From an uncultured Clostridia bacterium (GTDB lineage: Bacteria; Bacillota; Clostridia; Oscillospirales; Acutalibacteraceae): DNA of 5,482 bases. Positions 1-5,397 of this stretch are shown here, piece after piece (positions within the stretch are counted from its first letter, which is position 1; each line of letters opens with the position of its first letter). Position numbers and translations under genes: made by a program. The notes beneath the pieces were generated by a model. It was given only the letters and a program-made list of their open reading frames with translations. It did no database searches and was not told where the DNA came from. The DNA lies in NCBI GenBank assembly GCA_944384865.1, contig CALWVC010000102.1, forward strand, positions 1-5,482. The letters run 5' to 3'.

Positions 1-147
1 CGCTAACAGCGGATTGACCCGGTTTTTTTCAATGGCAGCGATCTCATCGGCAAAGGCGCCCCATAACACGGTGGTATGTCCGCAGCTGTCAGACAACACC
101 GACAGCGCCGTTCCCCAGCCGCCGGAACCCAATATGGAAATACGCAT
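1..147 (-). CDS. gpsA: Glycerol-3-phosphate dehydrogenase [NAD(P)+], N-terminal 49 codons (runs off left edge)
   Basis: This cytosolic enzyme reduces dihydroxyacetone phosphate to sn-glycerol-3-phosphate with NAD(P)H, supplying the backbone for phospholipids. Only residues 1-49 are in the window. They start MRISILGSGGWGTALS and contain the dinucleotide-binding GxGxxG (G7, G9, G12) typical of the GpsA Rossmann fold. The later LWGAF, EIAAIEKNR and NPLL segments match the usual GpsA N-terminus, in which the NAD-binding sheet is followed by a helix ending near a conserved asparagine. The ATG at 147 is chosen because the glycine motif follows at once, as in the family; a purine-rich GAAGGGCGG lies just upstream. 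It is 63 bases downstream of plsY in the same direction, and its product is the acyl acceptor that PlsY uses, so co-transcription is likely. The catalytic and C-terminal domains are outside the window. Confidence 0.95.
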   Translation of the reverse strand, partial: MRISILGSGGWGTALSVLSDSCGHTTVLWGAFADEIAAIEKNRVNPLLA

Positions 148-210
148 AACAACGCCCGCCCTTCACCATATTATTCTATTACGCATATGCCCCGATCATC
201 CGTTGGCATG

Positions 211-918
211 TCACGATTTCTTCCCGGAAAAAATCTTTTTTTCTTCGCCCTTTAACAACCGCTTAATATTGGGAATATGTTTGATGACCACCAACACGGT
301 AAAAAACACCGAAAACAGGGTGATCACTACCCGCTGGGGCATTCCCAGCAGCGAAAATGTATATTGGCCGCCGTGATACAGCAAAAAGGTAGAGACCGGC
401 AGCGTCAGCGCCGCAAAAATCGAAGATAACGACACAATTCTGCTCAACACCATGACCAAAATAAACATCCCCAGCGCAATCAGCAGCACACGCCAGTCGA
501 TCACCAGCATGATGCCCGCCATGGATGCCACACCTTTTCCGCCTTTAAAGGAAAAAAACAGCGGATATATATGACCCATCAGGCAAAAAAATCCGGCCAA
601 ATAGGCAAAATACAGCGGGTCAATTAAATGCGACGTGCTGTGACCGGTCAGCAGATCCAGCAAGTAGTATGCAGCAAATCTACCCAACGCTACTGCGACA
701 GCGCCTTTTAAAAAGTCGCAGACAAAGGTCAGAACGGCCGGCAGCTTACCCGCCGTGCGCAGCACATTGGTCATGCCCGCATTGCCGCTGCCGTGTGCCC
801 GCACATCGGTATGCGCAAAATGACGGGTATAAATAATCGCAAAATTCACACTGCCAAGCAAATAACACACCATCGCCAGTATGATGGTCGTCAGCGTGAT
901 CGCCAAAGGCATAGACAT
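211..918 (-). CDS. plsY: Acyl-phosphate:glycerol-3-phosphate acyltransferase PlsY
   Basis: This integral membrane enzyme transfers the acyl group from acyl-phosphate (made by PlsX) to glycerol-3-phosphate, giving lysophosphatidic acid. The 235-residue protein shows the three PlsY motifs in order: GSGNAGMTN at 43-51, KGGKGVA at 125-131 and the KHxxNIxRLL stretch at about 213-222. Hydrophobic segments at about 5-28, 57-80, 102-122, 137-180 (probably two) and 195-212 fit the family's multi-pass topology. The tail is lysine-rich. It is somewhat longer than the roughly 200 residues usual for PlsY; the extra length sits mainly in a loop around 85-100 and in the C-terminus. The ATG at 918 is preferred over the ATG two codons inside (912) because a GGGGG tract at 931-927 is then 8 bases upstream. 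The gene follows der by 33 bases and precedes gpsA, the source of its substrate. Confidence 0.96.
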   Translation of the reverse strand: MSMPLAITLTTIILAMVCYLLGSVNFAIIYTRHFAHTDVRAHGSGNAGMTNVLRTAGKLPAVLTFVCDFLKGAVAVALGRFAAYYLLDLLTGHSTSHLIDPLYFAYLAGFFCLMGHIYPLFFSFKGGKGVASMAGIMLVIDWRVLLIALGMFILVMVLSRIVSLSSIFAALTLPVSTFLLYHGGQYTFSLLGMPQRVVITLFSVFFTVLVVIKHIPNIKRLLKGEEKKIFSGKKS

Positions 919-951
919 ATAGATAACCCCCGTTTTATCCCCAACAAAACA

Positions 952-2271
952 TTATTCGCCGCGCTCGCGAATCAGAAACCGCACCGGCGTGCCCTCTAAG
1001 CCAAAGGTGGAGCGAATCTGATTTTCCAGATAACGCTGATAGGAAAAGTGAAATAACTGCGCCTTATTACAGAAAAACACAAAGGTCGGCGGCTGAACCG
1101 ACGCCTGGGTCATATAATAAATTTTCAGCCGCTTGCCCTTATCCGACGGCGGCTGTACCCGCGCAGTCGCATCAGCCAGCAGGTCGTTGAGCCGGCCGGT
1201 GGAAATACGCATGGTATTCTGCTGATAAACATATTGAATCAATGAAAACAGACGGTCAAGCCGCTGTCCGGTCTTTGCTGAAATAAATATAATGGGCGCG
1301 TAAGACATAAATGAAAAATCCTGCATCAGGCTTTTTCGGTAACTGTCCATCGATTTGTCATCTTTTTCATAAGCGTCCCACTTATTGACCGCAATAATGC
1401 AACCTTTACCACCCTCACAGGCCAGCGACGCGACTTTGGAATCCTGCTCGGTAAACCCTTCCAGCGCATCGATCATAATTACGCAGACGTCGGCGCGCTC
1501 TACCGCCATCCTGGCCCGCAGCACGCTGTATTTTTCGATTTTGTCATCAACTTTAGACTTGCGGCGCAGCCCGGCAGTATCAATAAAATTAAAACTGCCA
1601 TATTGATTATCAAGCGGCAGGTCTACCGTATCACGGGTCGTGCCCGCAATATCGGAAACAATAGTGCGGTTATATCCGGCAATGCGGTTGATCAGCGAAG
1701 ATTTGCCGACATTGGGCTTTCCGATAATCGCCACACCGATCCGCTCGCTGGGTTGCTCACTGTCCTGCGAAAAGTCCAGATGTTCCCAAATCGCATCCAG
1801 CAGATCGCCGGTACCGTGGCCGTGTACAGACGACACCGCAACCGGATCACCCAGCCCCAGATTATAAAACTCATAAAATTCCGCCGGCGGCGCGCCCACC
1901 GCATCGCATTTATTCACACACAGCACCACTGGCTTGCCGCTTTTCTGCAGCATGGACGCCACCTCCCGGTCGGCGGCCAATACGCCGGCGCGCAGGTCAG
2001 TGACAAAAATGATCGCCTGCGCCATATCAATCGCAAGCTGGGCCTGCTGACGCATCTGCGATAAAATCACATCATCGGTATTCGGCTCGATGCCGCCGGT
2101 ATCAATCAGCATCACCTGCTGCCCGCGCCATTCACAGTCGCCGAAGATCCGGTCTCTGGTAACGCCCGGCGTATCGTCTACAATAGACAGCCGTTTGCCG
2201 ATCAACTTATTAAACAGCGTGGATTTGCCTACATTGGGCCTGCCCACAATCGCCACCACCGGTTTCGCCAT
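952..2271 (-). CDS. der: Ribosome biogenesis GTPase Der (EngA)
   Basis: Der is a tandem-GTPase protein that binds the 50S precursor and is needed for late assembly of the large ribosomal subunit. The 439-residue product has the full family layout. The first G domain has GRPNVGKS at 10-17, DTPGVTRD just after, DTGG at 57-60 and NKCD at 120-123. The second has GKPNVGKS at 184-191, GTTRD near 210, DTAG at 231-234, NKWD at 296-299 and SAK at 331-333. A C-terminal KH-like RNA-binding domain runs from about 350 to the end. No key residue is missing. The open frame extends 10 codons further to a GTG at 2301, but the ATG at 2271 fits the usual Der N-terminus (MAKPVVAIVGRPN) and has AGGAAAGGA at 2291-2283 upstream, which lies inside the longer reading. 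It lies 87 bases after the DUF512 gene and 33 before plsY, in the same direction. Confidence 0.98.
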   Translation of the reverse strand: MAKPVVAIVGRPNVGKSTLFNKLIGKRLSIVDDTPGVTRDRIFGDCEWRGQQVMLIDTGGIEPNTDDVILSQMRQQAQLAIDMAQAIIFVTDLRAGVLAADREVASMLQKSGKPVVLCVNKCDAVGAPPAEFYEFYNLGLGDPVAVSSVHGHGTGDLLDAIWEHLDFSQDSEQPSERIGVAIIGKPNVGKSSLINRIAGYNRTIVSDIAGTTRDTVDLPLDNQYGSFNFIDTAGLRRKSKVDDKIEKYSVLRARMAVERADVCVIMIDALEGFTEQDSKVASLACEGGKGCIIAVNKWDAYEKDDKSMDSYRKSLMQDFSFMSYAPIIFISAKTGQRLDRLFSLIQYVYQQNTMRISTGRLNDLLADATARVQPPSDKGKRLKIYYMTQASVQPPTFVFFCNKAQLFHFSYQRYLENQIRSTFGLEGTPVRFLIRERGE

Positions 2272-2282
2272 CTGTTGTTCCG

Positions 2283-2291
2283 TCCTTTCCT
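2283..2291 (-). promoter_or_regulatory. Ribosome binding site that fixes the der start
   Basis: AGGAAAGGA on the minus strand lies 11 bases before the ATG at 2271. It falls inside the alternative GTG-started reading (2301), so it supports the shorter Der protein. The spacing is slightly long, but no better site precedes the GTG. Confidence 0.65.
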
Positions 2292-2301
2292 GTTGTGTCA
2301 C

Positions 2302-2324
2302 AGCCGGCGGCAGATCCGCCGGCT
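2302..2324 (-). promoter_or_regulatory. GC-rich hairpin upstream of der
   Basis: A perfect 9-base inverted repeat, AGCCGGCGG and CCGCCGGCT, is separated by a 5-base loop. It ends about 10 bases before the der ribosome binding site. There is no U-run after it on either strand, so it does not look like an intrinsic terminator. In RNA it would be very stable and could act as a 5' stability or processing element or affect der translation; that role is inference only. Confidence 0.5.
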
Positions 2325-2334
2325 CTATACGGGT

Positions 2335-2351
2335 ACACAGCCACCCTGTGT
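2335..2351 (-). promoter_or_regulatory. Second short hairpin between the DUF512 gene and der
   Basis: The inverted repeat ACACAG / CTGTGT (2335-2340 and 2346-2351, 5-base loop) lies directly after the DUF512 stop codon and 10 bases before the GC-rich hairpin. It overlaps a perfect -35-like TTGACA (minus strand, 2354-2349) followed after 19 bases by TATAGA (2329-2324). That would be a poor sigma-A promoter because of the long spacer and the 4-of-6 -10 box. A structured leader and a weak internal promoter for der are both possible; neither is established. Confidence 0.3.
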
Positions 2352-2358
2352 CAACCGG

Positions 2359-3654
2359 CTATGCCAACAGTGTCTGCAACAGGGCCTCTCCGGTATTCTC
2401 GGTAGCGATCACCGAAACCCCCAGTCGCTGCGCCAGCTGCGCCACCGTCATATCATCCAGAAAAATATCTTCATCATGCTTGAGCATCGTGCGGGAAATA
2501 TAAACCGTTCCCAGATTGCGCCGGTCTTTCAGCTGCCGATACAGGTCGGCGCCGGTCAGCAGCCCGGTCGTCGTAATCAGAGGACCGAAAAAATCATTTT
2601 CAATCGCAACAACCTCACAATTTATATTATGCCACTTCTTTTCCGCCTCGTCAACCAGGCTTTTTATCAATTTATATGCGCCCACACCGGTGGCAATGGT
2701 TTTTTTGCTTCCTGCCGGCTGCTGATCGCAATGTGCCAGCGCATCCAGAAACTCGTCCTGCAGCAGCGCGCACATGCCCACGCCGTTTTCCAGTTGGGCC
2801 ATTTCACCATAGTATGACGCCGGCGGCATCTCATATTCCGCCAAATTGAAAAATTCATCCGCCGGATACACCAGCCGGTCGCCGTGCAGCCGGTAATGTT
2901 CATCGGAAAACCGATGGATGGTATCAATCACCTGGCGCGCCGACTGTCTGTCATATGCGACCAGCGGATACAACCCGTCACGGTATTTTGTCAGGCCCGC
3001 CGGCACCGCTGCAACGCTTTCCACAGCCGGATACAGCGCCGCCAGATCGCGCATCGACCGCTGAAGCTCCGGCCCGTCGTTGATACCGCGGCATAACACC
3101 AGCTGACAGTTGATTTTGATACCGGCGTCGGCAAGCTGTCTGATATATTGCAGCTTTTCGCCGGCAAACCGGTTGTTCATCATCTGCACCCGCAACGCAG
3201 GATTTGTCGTATGCACTGAAATATTGACCGGGCTGATATGCATATGAATAATCCGGTCGATCTCACGCTGACCGATATTGGTCAGCGTGATATAATTACC
3301 GAACAGAAACGACAAACGGCTGTCATCGTCTTTAAAATACAGACTTTCCCGCATACCCGCCGGCAACTGATCAATAAAGCAGAAGATGCATTTATTGGCG
3401 CAGCAACGCTGTTTGTCCATCAGATAGGTTTCAAACAAAAGCCCGAGATCATCATATTCGGGTTTGGTAATCTGCACCGTGCGAATCTGTGTTTTATTCT
3501 GCACCACCAGTTCCAGGTCGGTATCGGTGCAGTAAAAGCGGTAATCCAATACATCGCCGATTTCATGGCCGTTGACCGAGAGCAGACGCTCTCCCGCGCG
3601 GATGCCGGCTTTCGCCGCGAATGAGCGCGGCTGCACCCCCGTAATCTCAACCAT
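2359..3654 (-). CDS. DUF512 family protein: PDZ-like domain plus radical-SAM-like cysteine motif
   Basis: This 431-residue protein belongs to a conserved but functionally unassigned Clostridia family. Residues 1-60 resemble a PDZ domain (AGIRAGERLLSVNG with a following strand-rich part). Residues 85, 89 and 92 form CxxxCxxC (CANKCIFC), the radical-SAM spacing for a [4Fe-4S] cluster, with an extra cysteine at 84. The following FIDQLP, YFKDDD, RLSFL and GNYITLTN segments are family hallmarks. A SPVNISVHTTNP stretch near 140-151 resembles a radical-SAM core strand. The C-terminal DUF512 part runs from about 200 on and contains YPADEFF and TGVGAY. No signal peptide or membrane segment is seen, so it is probably cytosolic. 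The ATG at 3654 has GGGGAGGTG (3669-3661) 6 bases upstream; the GTG at 3663 lies inside that site and is rejected. It sits just after the rpmF terminator and before der. The reaction is unknown. Confidence 0.9.
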   Translation of the reverse strand: MVEITGVQPRSFAAKAGIRAGERLLSVNGHEIGDVLDYRFYCTDTDLELVVQNKTQIRTVQITKPEYDDLGLLFETYLMDKQRCCANKCIFCFIDQLPAGMRESLYFKDDDSRLSFLFGNYITLTNIGQREIDRIIHMHISPVNISVHTTNPALRVQMMNNRFAGEKLQYIRQLADAGIKINCQLVLCRGINDGPELQRSMRDLAALYPAVESVAAVPAGLTKYRDGLYPLVAYDRQSARQVIDTIHRFSDEHYRLHGDRLVYPADEFFNLAEYEMPPASYYGEMAQLENGVGMCALLQDEFLDALAHCDQQPAGSKKTIATGVGAYKLIKSLVDEAEKKWHNINCEVVAIENDFFGPLITTTGLLTGADLYRQLKDRRNLGTVYISRTMLKHDEDIFLDDMTVAQLAQRLGVSVIATENTGEALLQTLLA

Positions 3655-3680
3655 CCAAAGCACCTCCCCGGCGAAAATCT

Positions 3681-3712
3681 AAAAAAATAGAGAAGGATGT
3701 TACTCCTCCTCT
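3681..3712 (-). terminator. Rho-independent terminator after rpmF
   Basis: On the minus strand, AGAGGAGGA (3712-3704), a 6-base loop and TCCTTCTCT (3697-3689) form a 9-pair stem with one G-U pair. One A and then seven T (3687-3681) follow. It begins 18 bases after the rpmF stop. On the plus strand the stem is followed by G and five T with one A-C mismatch, so it could also stop antisense transcription weakly. Confidence 0.85.
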
Positions 3713-3730
3713 GTTTTTGTCTTCATAAGA

Positions 3731-3928
3731 TCAGTTTTCCTTGGCGGCGGGCGTCGCAGAAATGACCTGCTTGCCTTTGTAATAGCCACAGGACGTGCAC
3801 ACTCTGTGCGGTCTGGTATATTCGCCGCACTGCGGGCATTTGGTCAACGTGGGAGCAGTCAGCTTCCAGACGCTGGAGCGCCTCTTATCTCTTCTGGTGG
3901 TGGATACTCTTCTCTTGGGTACTGCCAT
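3731..3928 (-). CDS. rpmF: 50S ribosomal protein L32 (zinc-ribbon, four-cysteine form)
   Basis: L32 is a small protein of the large ribosomal subunit. The 65-residue product starts MAVPKRRVSTTRRDKRR, the basic L32 N-terminus, followed by a WKLTAP segment and a zinc ribbon with C31-x2-C34 and C44-x2-C47. All four zinc ligands are present, so this is the zinc-binding (C+) type rather than the cysteine-free paralogue. The length is normal for the family, with a short alanine-containing tail. The frame is open to a TTG at 3946, but the ATG at 3928 begins the conserved sequence and is preceded by a near-perfect ribosome binding site. It follows the DUF177 gene by 57 bases, the pairing seen across many bacteria, and is followed by a terminator. 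Confidence 0.99.
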   Translation of the reverse strand: MAVPKRRVSTTRRDKRRSSVWKLTAPTLTKCPQCGEYTRPHRVCTSCGYYKGKQVISATPAAKEN

Positions 3929-3934
3929 GACGGG

Positions 3935-3943
3935 CACCTCCTT
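3935..3943 (-). promoter_or_regulatory. Strong ribosome binding site of rpmF
   Basis: AAGGAGGTG on the minus strand, a nine-base match to the 16S rRNA 3' end, lies 6 bases before the ATG at 3928. It fits the high expression expected of L32 and rules out the upstream TTG start, which would place this site inside the gene. Confidence 0.9.
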
Positions 3944-3962
3944 CAAATAATGCTTCTATGCA

Positions 3963-3977
3963 GGCGCGATACGCGCC
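3963..3977 (-). promoter_or_regulatory. Short GC hairpin between DUF177 and rpmF
   Basis: GGCGCG and CGCGCC flank a 3-base loop, a perfect 6-pair stem. It lies 8 bases after the DUF177 stop and about 19 bases before the rpmF ribosome binding site. No U-run follows, so it is not a terminator. It may be a processing or stability element that lets rpmF accumulate separately from DUF177, but it could also be chance in GC-rich sequence. Confidence 0.35.
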
Positions 3978-3985
3978 GTTGATGC

Positions 3986-4471
3986 CTAATGATAAAAATC
4001 TTTGAGCTTTTCCAGGCGGGGGTCGGTCTCTTTTTCGCAGACGCAGGCTTCTTCATTCAGCAATTTGCCGCAGCCCGGACAAAGGCCTTTGCAATCGTCC
4101 TTACACAGAAATTTAGACGGCAAATTTAAAAGCACATCTACACGCACCAGCGCATCCAGATCCAACAGCGCATTTTCTACCACGATGTAATCGTATTCAT
4201 CGCTTTCTGTCGCAGTGACCAACACGTGGGAAAACGAAAAAGAATAAGATCTGGAAACCGGCTGCGCGCACCGGTCGCAGGGCGCCTGATAAAGCAGCCG
4301 CACCGTAAGCTCCAGCGTGACCACCCCGGCGGAATTTCTGATCTGACCGTGCACCTGCACCGGCTCACGAATCGGATGAACCCCGCAAACTTCATAATCG
4401 CGCATATCTACCGCCGCATCAACCTGCCGGATGGTCTGCACCCCGGAAAAAATCTCTCTTAAATCGATCAT
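3986..4471 (-). CDS. DUF177 (YceD family) protein, likely 23S rRNA/large-subunit biogenesis factor
   Basis: DUF177 proteins are encoded next to rpmF in a wide range of bacteria. Plant homologues have been linked to 23S rRNA accumulation, so a role in large-subunit assembly is likely but not shown here. The 161-residue product starts MIDLREIFSG. It has a CxxC at 65/68 (CDRC) and the typical C-terminal block from about 100 on: LDLDALVRVDVLLNLP, then cysteines at 123, 127, 131, 134, 143 and 145 within CKDDCKGLCPGCG and CVC, then DPRLEKLKDF. The cysteines suggest a metal site. The length is usual for the family. The frame is open 43 codons further upstream, but that stretch contains the promoter, and the ATG at 4471 has GGAGG 5 bases before it. 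The gene is first in a two-gene unit with rpmF. Confidence 0.93.
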   Translation of the reverse strand: MIDLREIFSGVQTIRQVDAAVDMRDYEVCGVHPIREPVQVHGQIRNSAGVVTLELTVRLLYQAPCDRCAQPVSRSYSFSFSHVLVTATESDEYDYIVVENALLDLDALVRVDVLLNLPSKFLCKDDCKGLCPGCGKLLNEEACVCEKETDPRLEKLKDFYH

Positions 4472-4516
4472 ACCGGCCTCCGAACAGGACAACACCTGAG
4501 AAATGTCACGAAGATT

Positions 4517-4545
4517 ATTATATCCCCTGATAACCGGTTTGTCAA
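4517..4545 (-). promoter_or_regulatory. Consensus sigma-A promoter for the DUF177-rpmF unit
   Basis: On the minus strand, TTGACA (4545-4540), a 17-base spacer and TATAAT (4522-4517) match the housekeeping consensus at all twelve positions with ideal spacing. Transcription should begin near 4510, giving a leader of about 39 bases before the DUF177 ATG. A/T tracts at about 4563-4546, directly upstream of the -35 box, could act as an UP element. The spacer contains the 8-base palindrome AACCGGTT (4532-4539). This is the strength expected for a ribosomal-protein gene. Confidence 0.92.
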
Positions 4546-4600
4546 GAAAAAGTTTATAAAAAGCCGCATTCTGCACAAATCCGACCCGCGCTGGCCGCAA

Positions 4601-5377
4601 TTATGAGCCGGTAGAGCGATAATGCCGGATTCCCAGCCGCCAAAGCAACCGGCAGGGGATCAAAAACGCCAGCGCACAAAGGGGCAGCAGCATATACAAC
4701 ACCCGGTCACTGCGCCCCGTAAGATACAGCAGCGGATAATACTGCACCAGCGCCAGCGGAATAACAAAGGTCAGAAACTTCAAAACGCCGTCTCCATAGA
4801 CCGACAGCGGATACCGCCCGAACTCCCGGCCGCCGTCTGTAAAAATATTCAGCACCTCCAGCGCCTCGGTTGTAAAAAAGCACAGCCCCGCATAGATCAC
4901 AAACAACCCGCAAAACAGCGCCGCGCCACAGACGATCATTAAAACCAGCGCGCAGATTTTATCCGCCGTCCAGACAACGCCGCTGGCAGGAACGGCATAG
5001 CATAACACCAACATTGCCTGTAGCAACCGCCCCATGCGCGACAGCTCCAGCCGGGAACCCAGCACCTGCAGCATCGAACTGCGGGGCCGCACCAGGATAC
5101 GGTCAAACTCCCCGTTTCCCAACACCGTGGAAAAGGTGTCAAACCCCCTGCCGAAACACTCCGCCAGCGAAAACGCGGCCAGCACCGCCGCAAAACACAA
5201 TAACACCTCGCTGAAAGTGAATCCATCCACCGTGTAAAACCGGTCCATCATAAACCAGATGGACAGCAGCGCGGAAAACGAGGTCAGAAACTGCCCGAAT
5301 AACAGCATCAAAAACGAAATTTTATATTGCATCTGGCTTTTGATGTGCATCGACAGATAGCGAAAATATAATTTCAT
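4601..5377 (-). CDS. ABC-2 family transporter permease (COG3694/DUF990-like)
   Basis: This 258-residue integral membrane protein is a predicted subunit of an ABC exporter. The family is recognised by GEFDRILVRP at 89-98, the preceding RGFDTFSTV segment, RYPLSVYG near 188-195 and FLTFVIPLALVQYYPLLYL at about 201-219. Hydrophobic segments at about 22-44, 57-75, 115-132, 139-168, 200-220 and 226-244 suggest six membrane spans. The transported substrate cannot be read from the sequence. The ATG at 5377 has AGGAGGGG (5391-5384) 6 bases upstream and begins a family-like MKLYFRYLSMHIKSQMQYK. An in-frame ATG at 5398 overlaps the stop of the previous permease (TGATG), but its ribosome binding site is poorer, so it is the second choice. 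It is the last gene of its unit; the next promoter lies 56 bases after its stop. Confidence 0.88.
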   Translation of the reverse strand: MKLYFRYLSMHIKSQMQYKISFLMLLFGQFLTSFSALLSIWFMMDRFYTVDGFTFSEVLLCFAAVLAAFSLAECFGRGFDTFSTVLGNGEFDRILVRPRSSMLQVLGSRLELSRMGRLLQAMLVLCYAVPASGVVWTADKICALVLMIVCGAALFCGLFVIYAGLCFFTTEALEVLNIFTDGGREFGRYPLSVYGDGVLKFLTFVIPLALVQYYPLLYLTGRSDRVLYMLLPLCALAFLIPCRLLWRLGIRHYRSTGS

Positions 5378-5397
5378 CTCAAACCCCTCCTGATTCA

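Noticed and set aside
14..376. 120-codon plus-strand open frame across the gpsA-plsY junction
   Set aside because: It overlaps two well-supported genes on the other strand and has no recognisable domain or ribosome binding site.
922..939. GATAA/TTATC stem with the plsY G-tract in its loop
   Set aside because: Only five mostly A-T pairs; such a stem is expected by chance and would not be stable enough to hide the site.
1603..2064. 153-codon plus-strand open frame
   Set aside because: It is antisense to der, whose coding frame is certain; its composition is that of a shadow frame.
2275..2817. 180-codon plus-strand open frame
   Set aside because: It lies antisense to the DUF512 gene and the der leader, is rich in arginine, histidine and glutamine as shadow frames are, and resembles no family I know.
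3704..3712. GGAGGAG inside the rpmF terminator as a ribosome binding site for a small gene
   Set aside because: No ATG, GTG or TTG follows at a proper distance; the purines are explained as one arm of the terminator stem.
4472..4600. N-terminal extension of the DUF177 frame by 43 codons
   Set aside because: The stretch contains the consensus promoter and the ribosome binding site of the ATG at 4471, and the family N-terminus begins at that ATG.
4563..4600. Possible terminator after the permease (GCCAGC / GCGGC followed by five T on the minus strand)
   Set aside because: The stem would be only five pairs with a bulge and a loop of about 22 bases, too weak to call.
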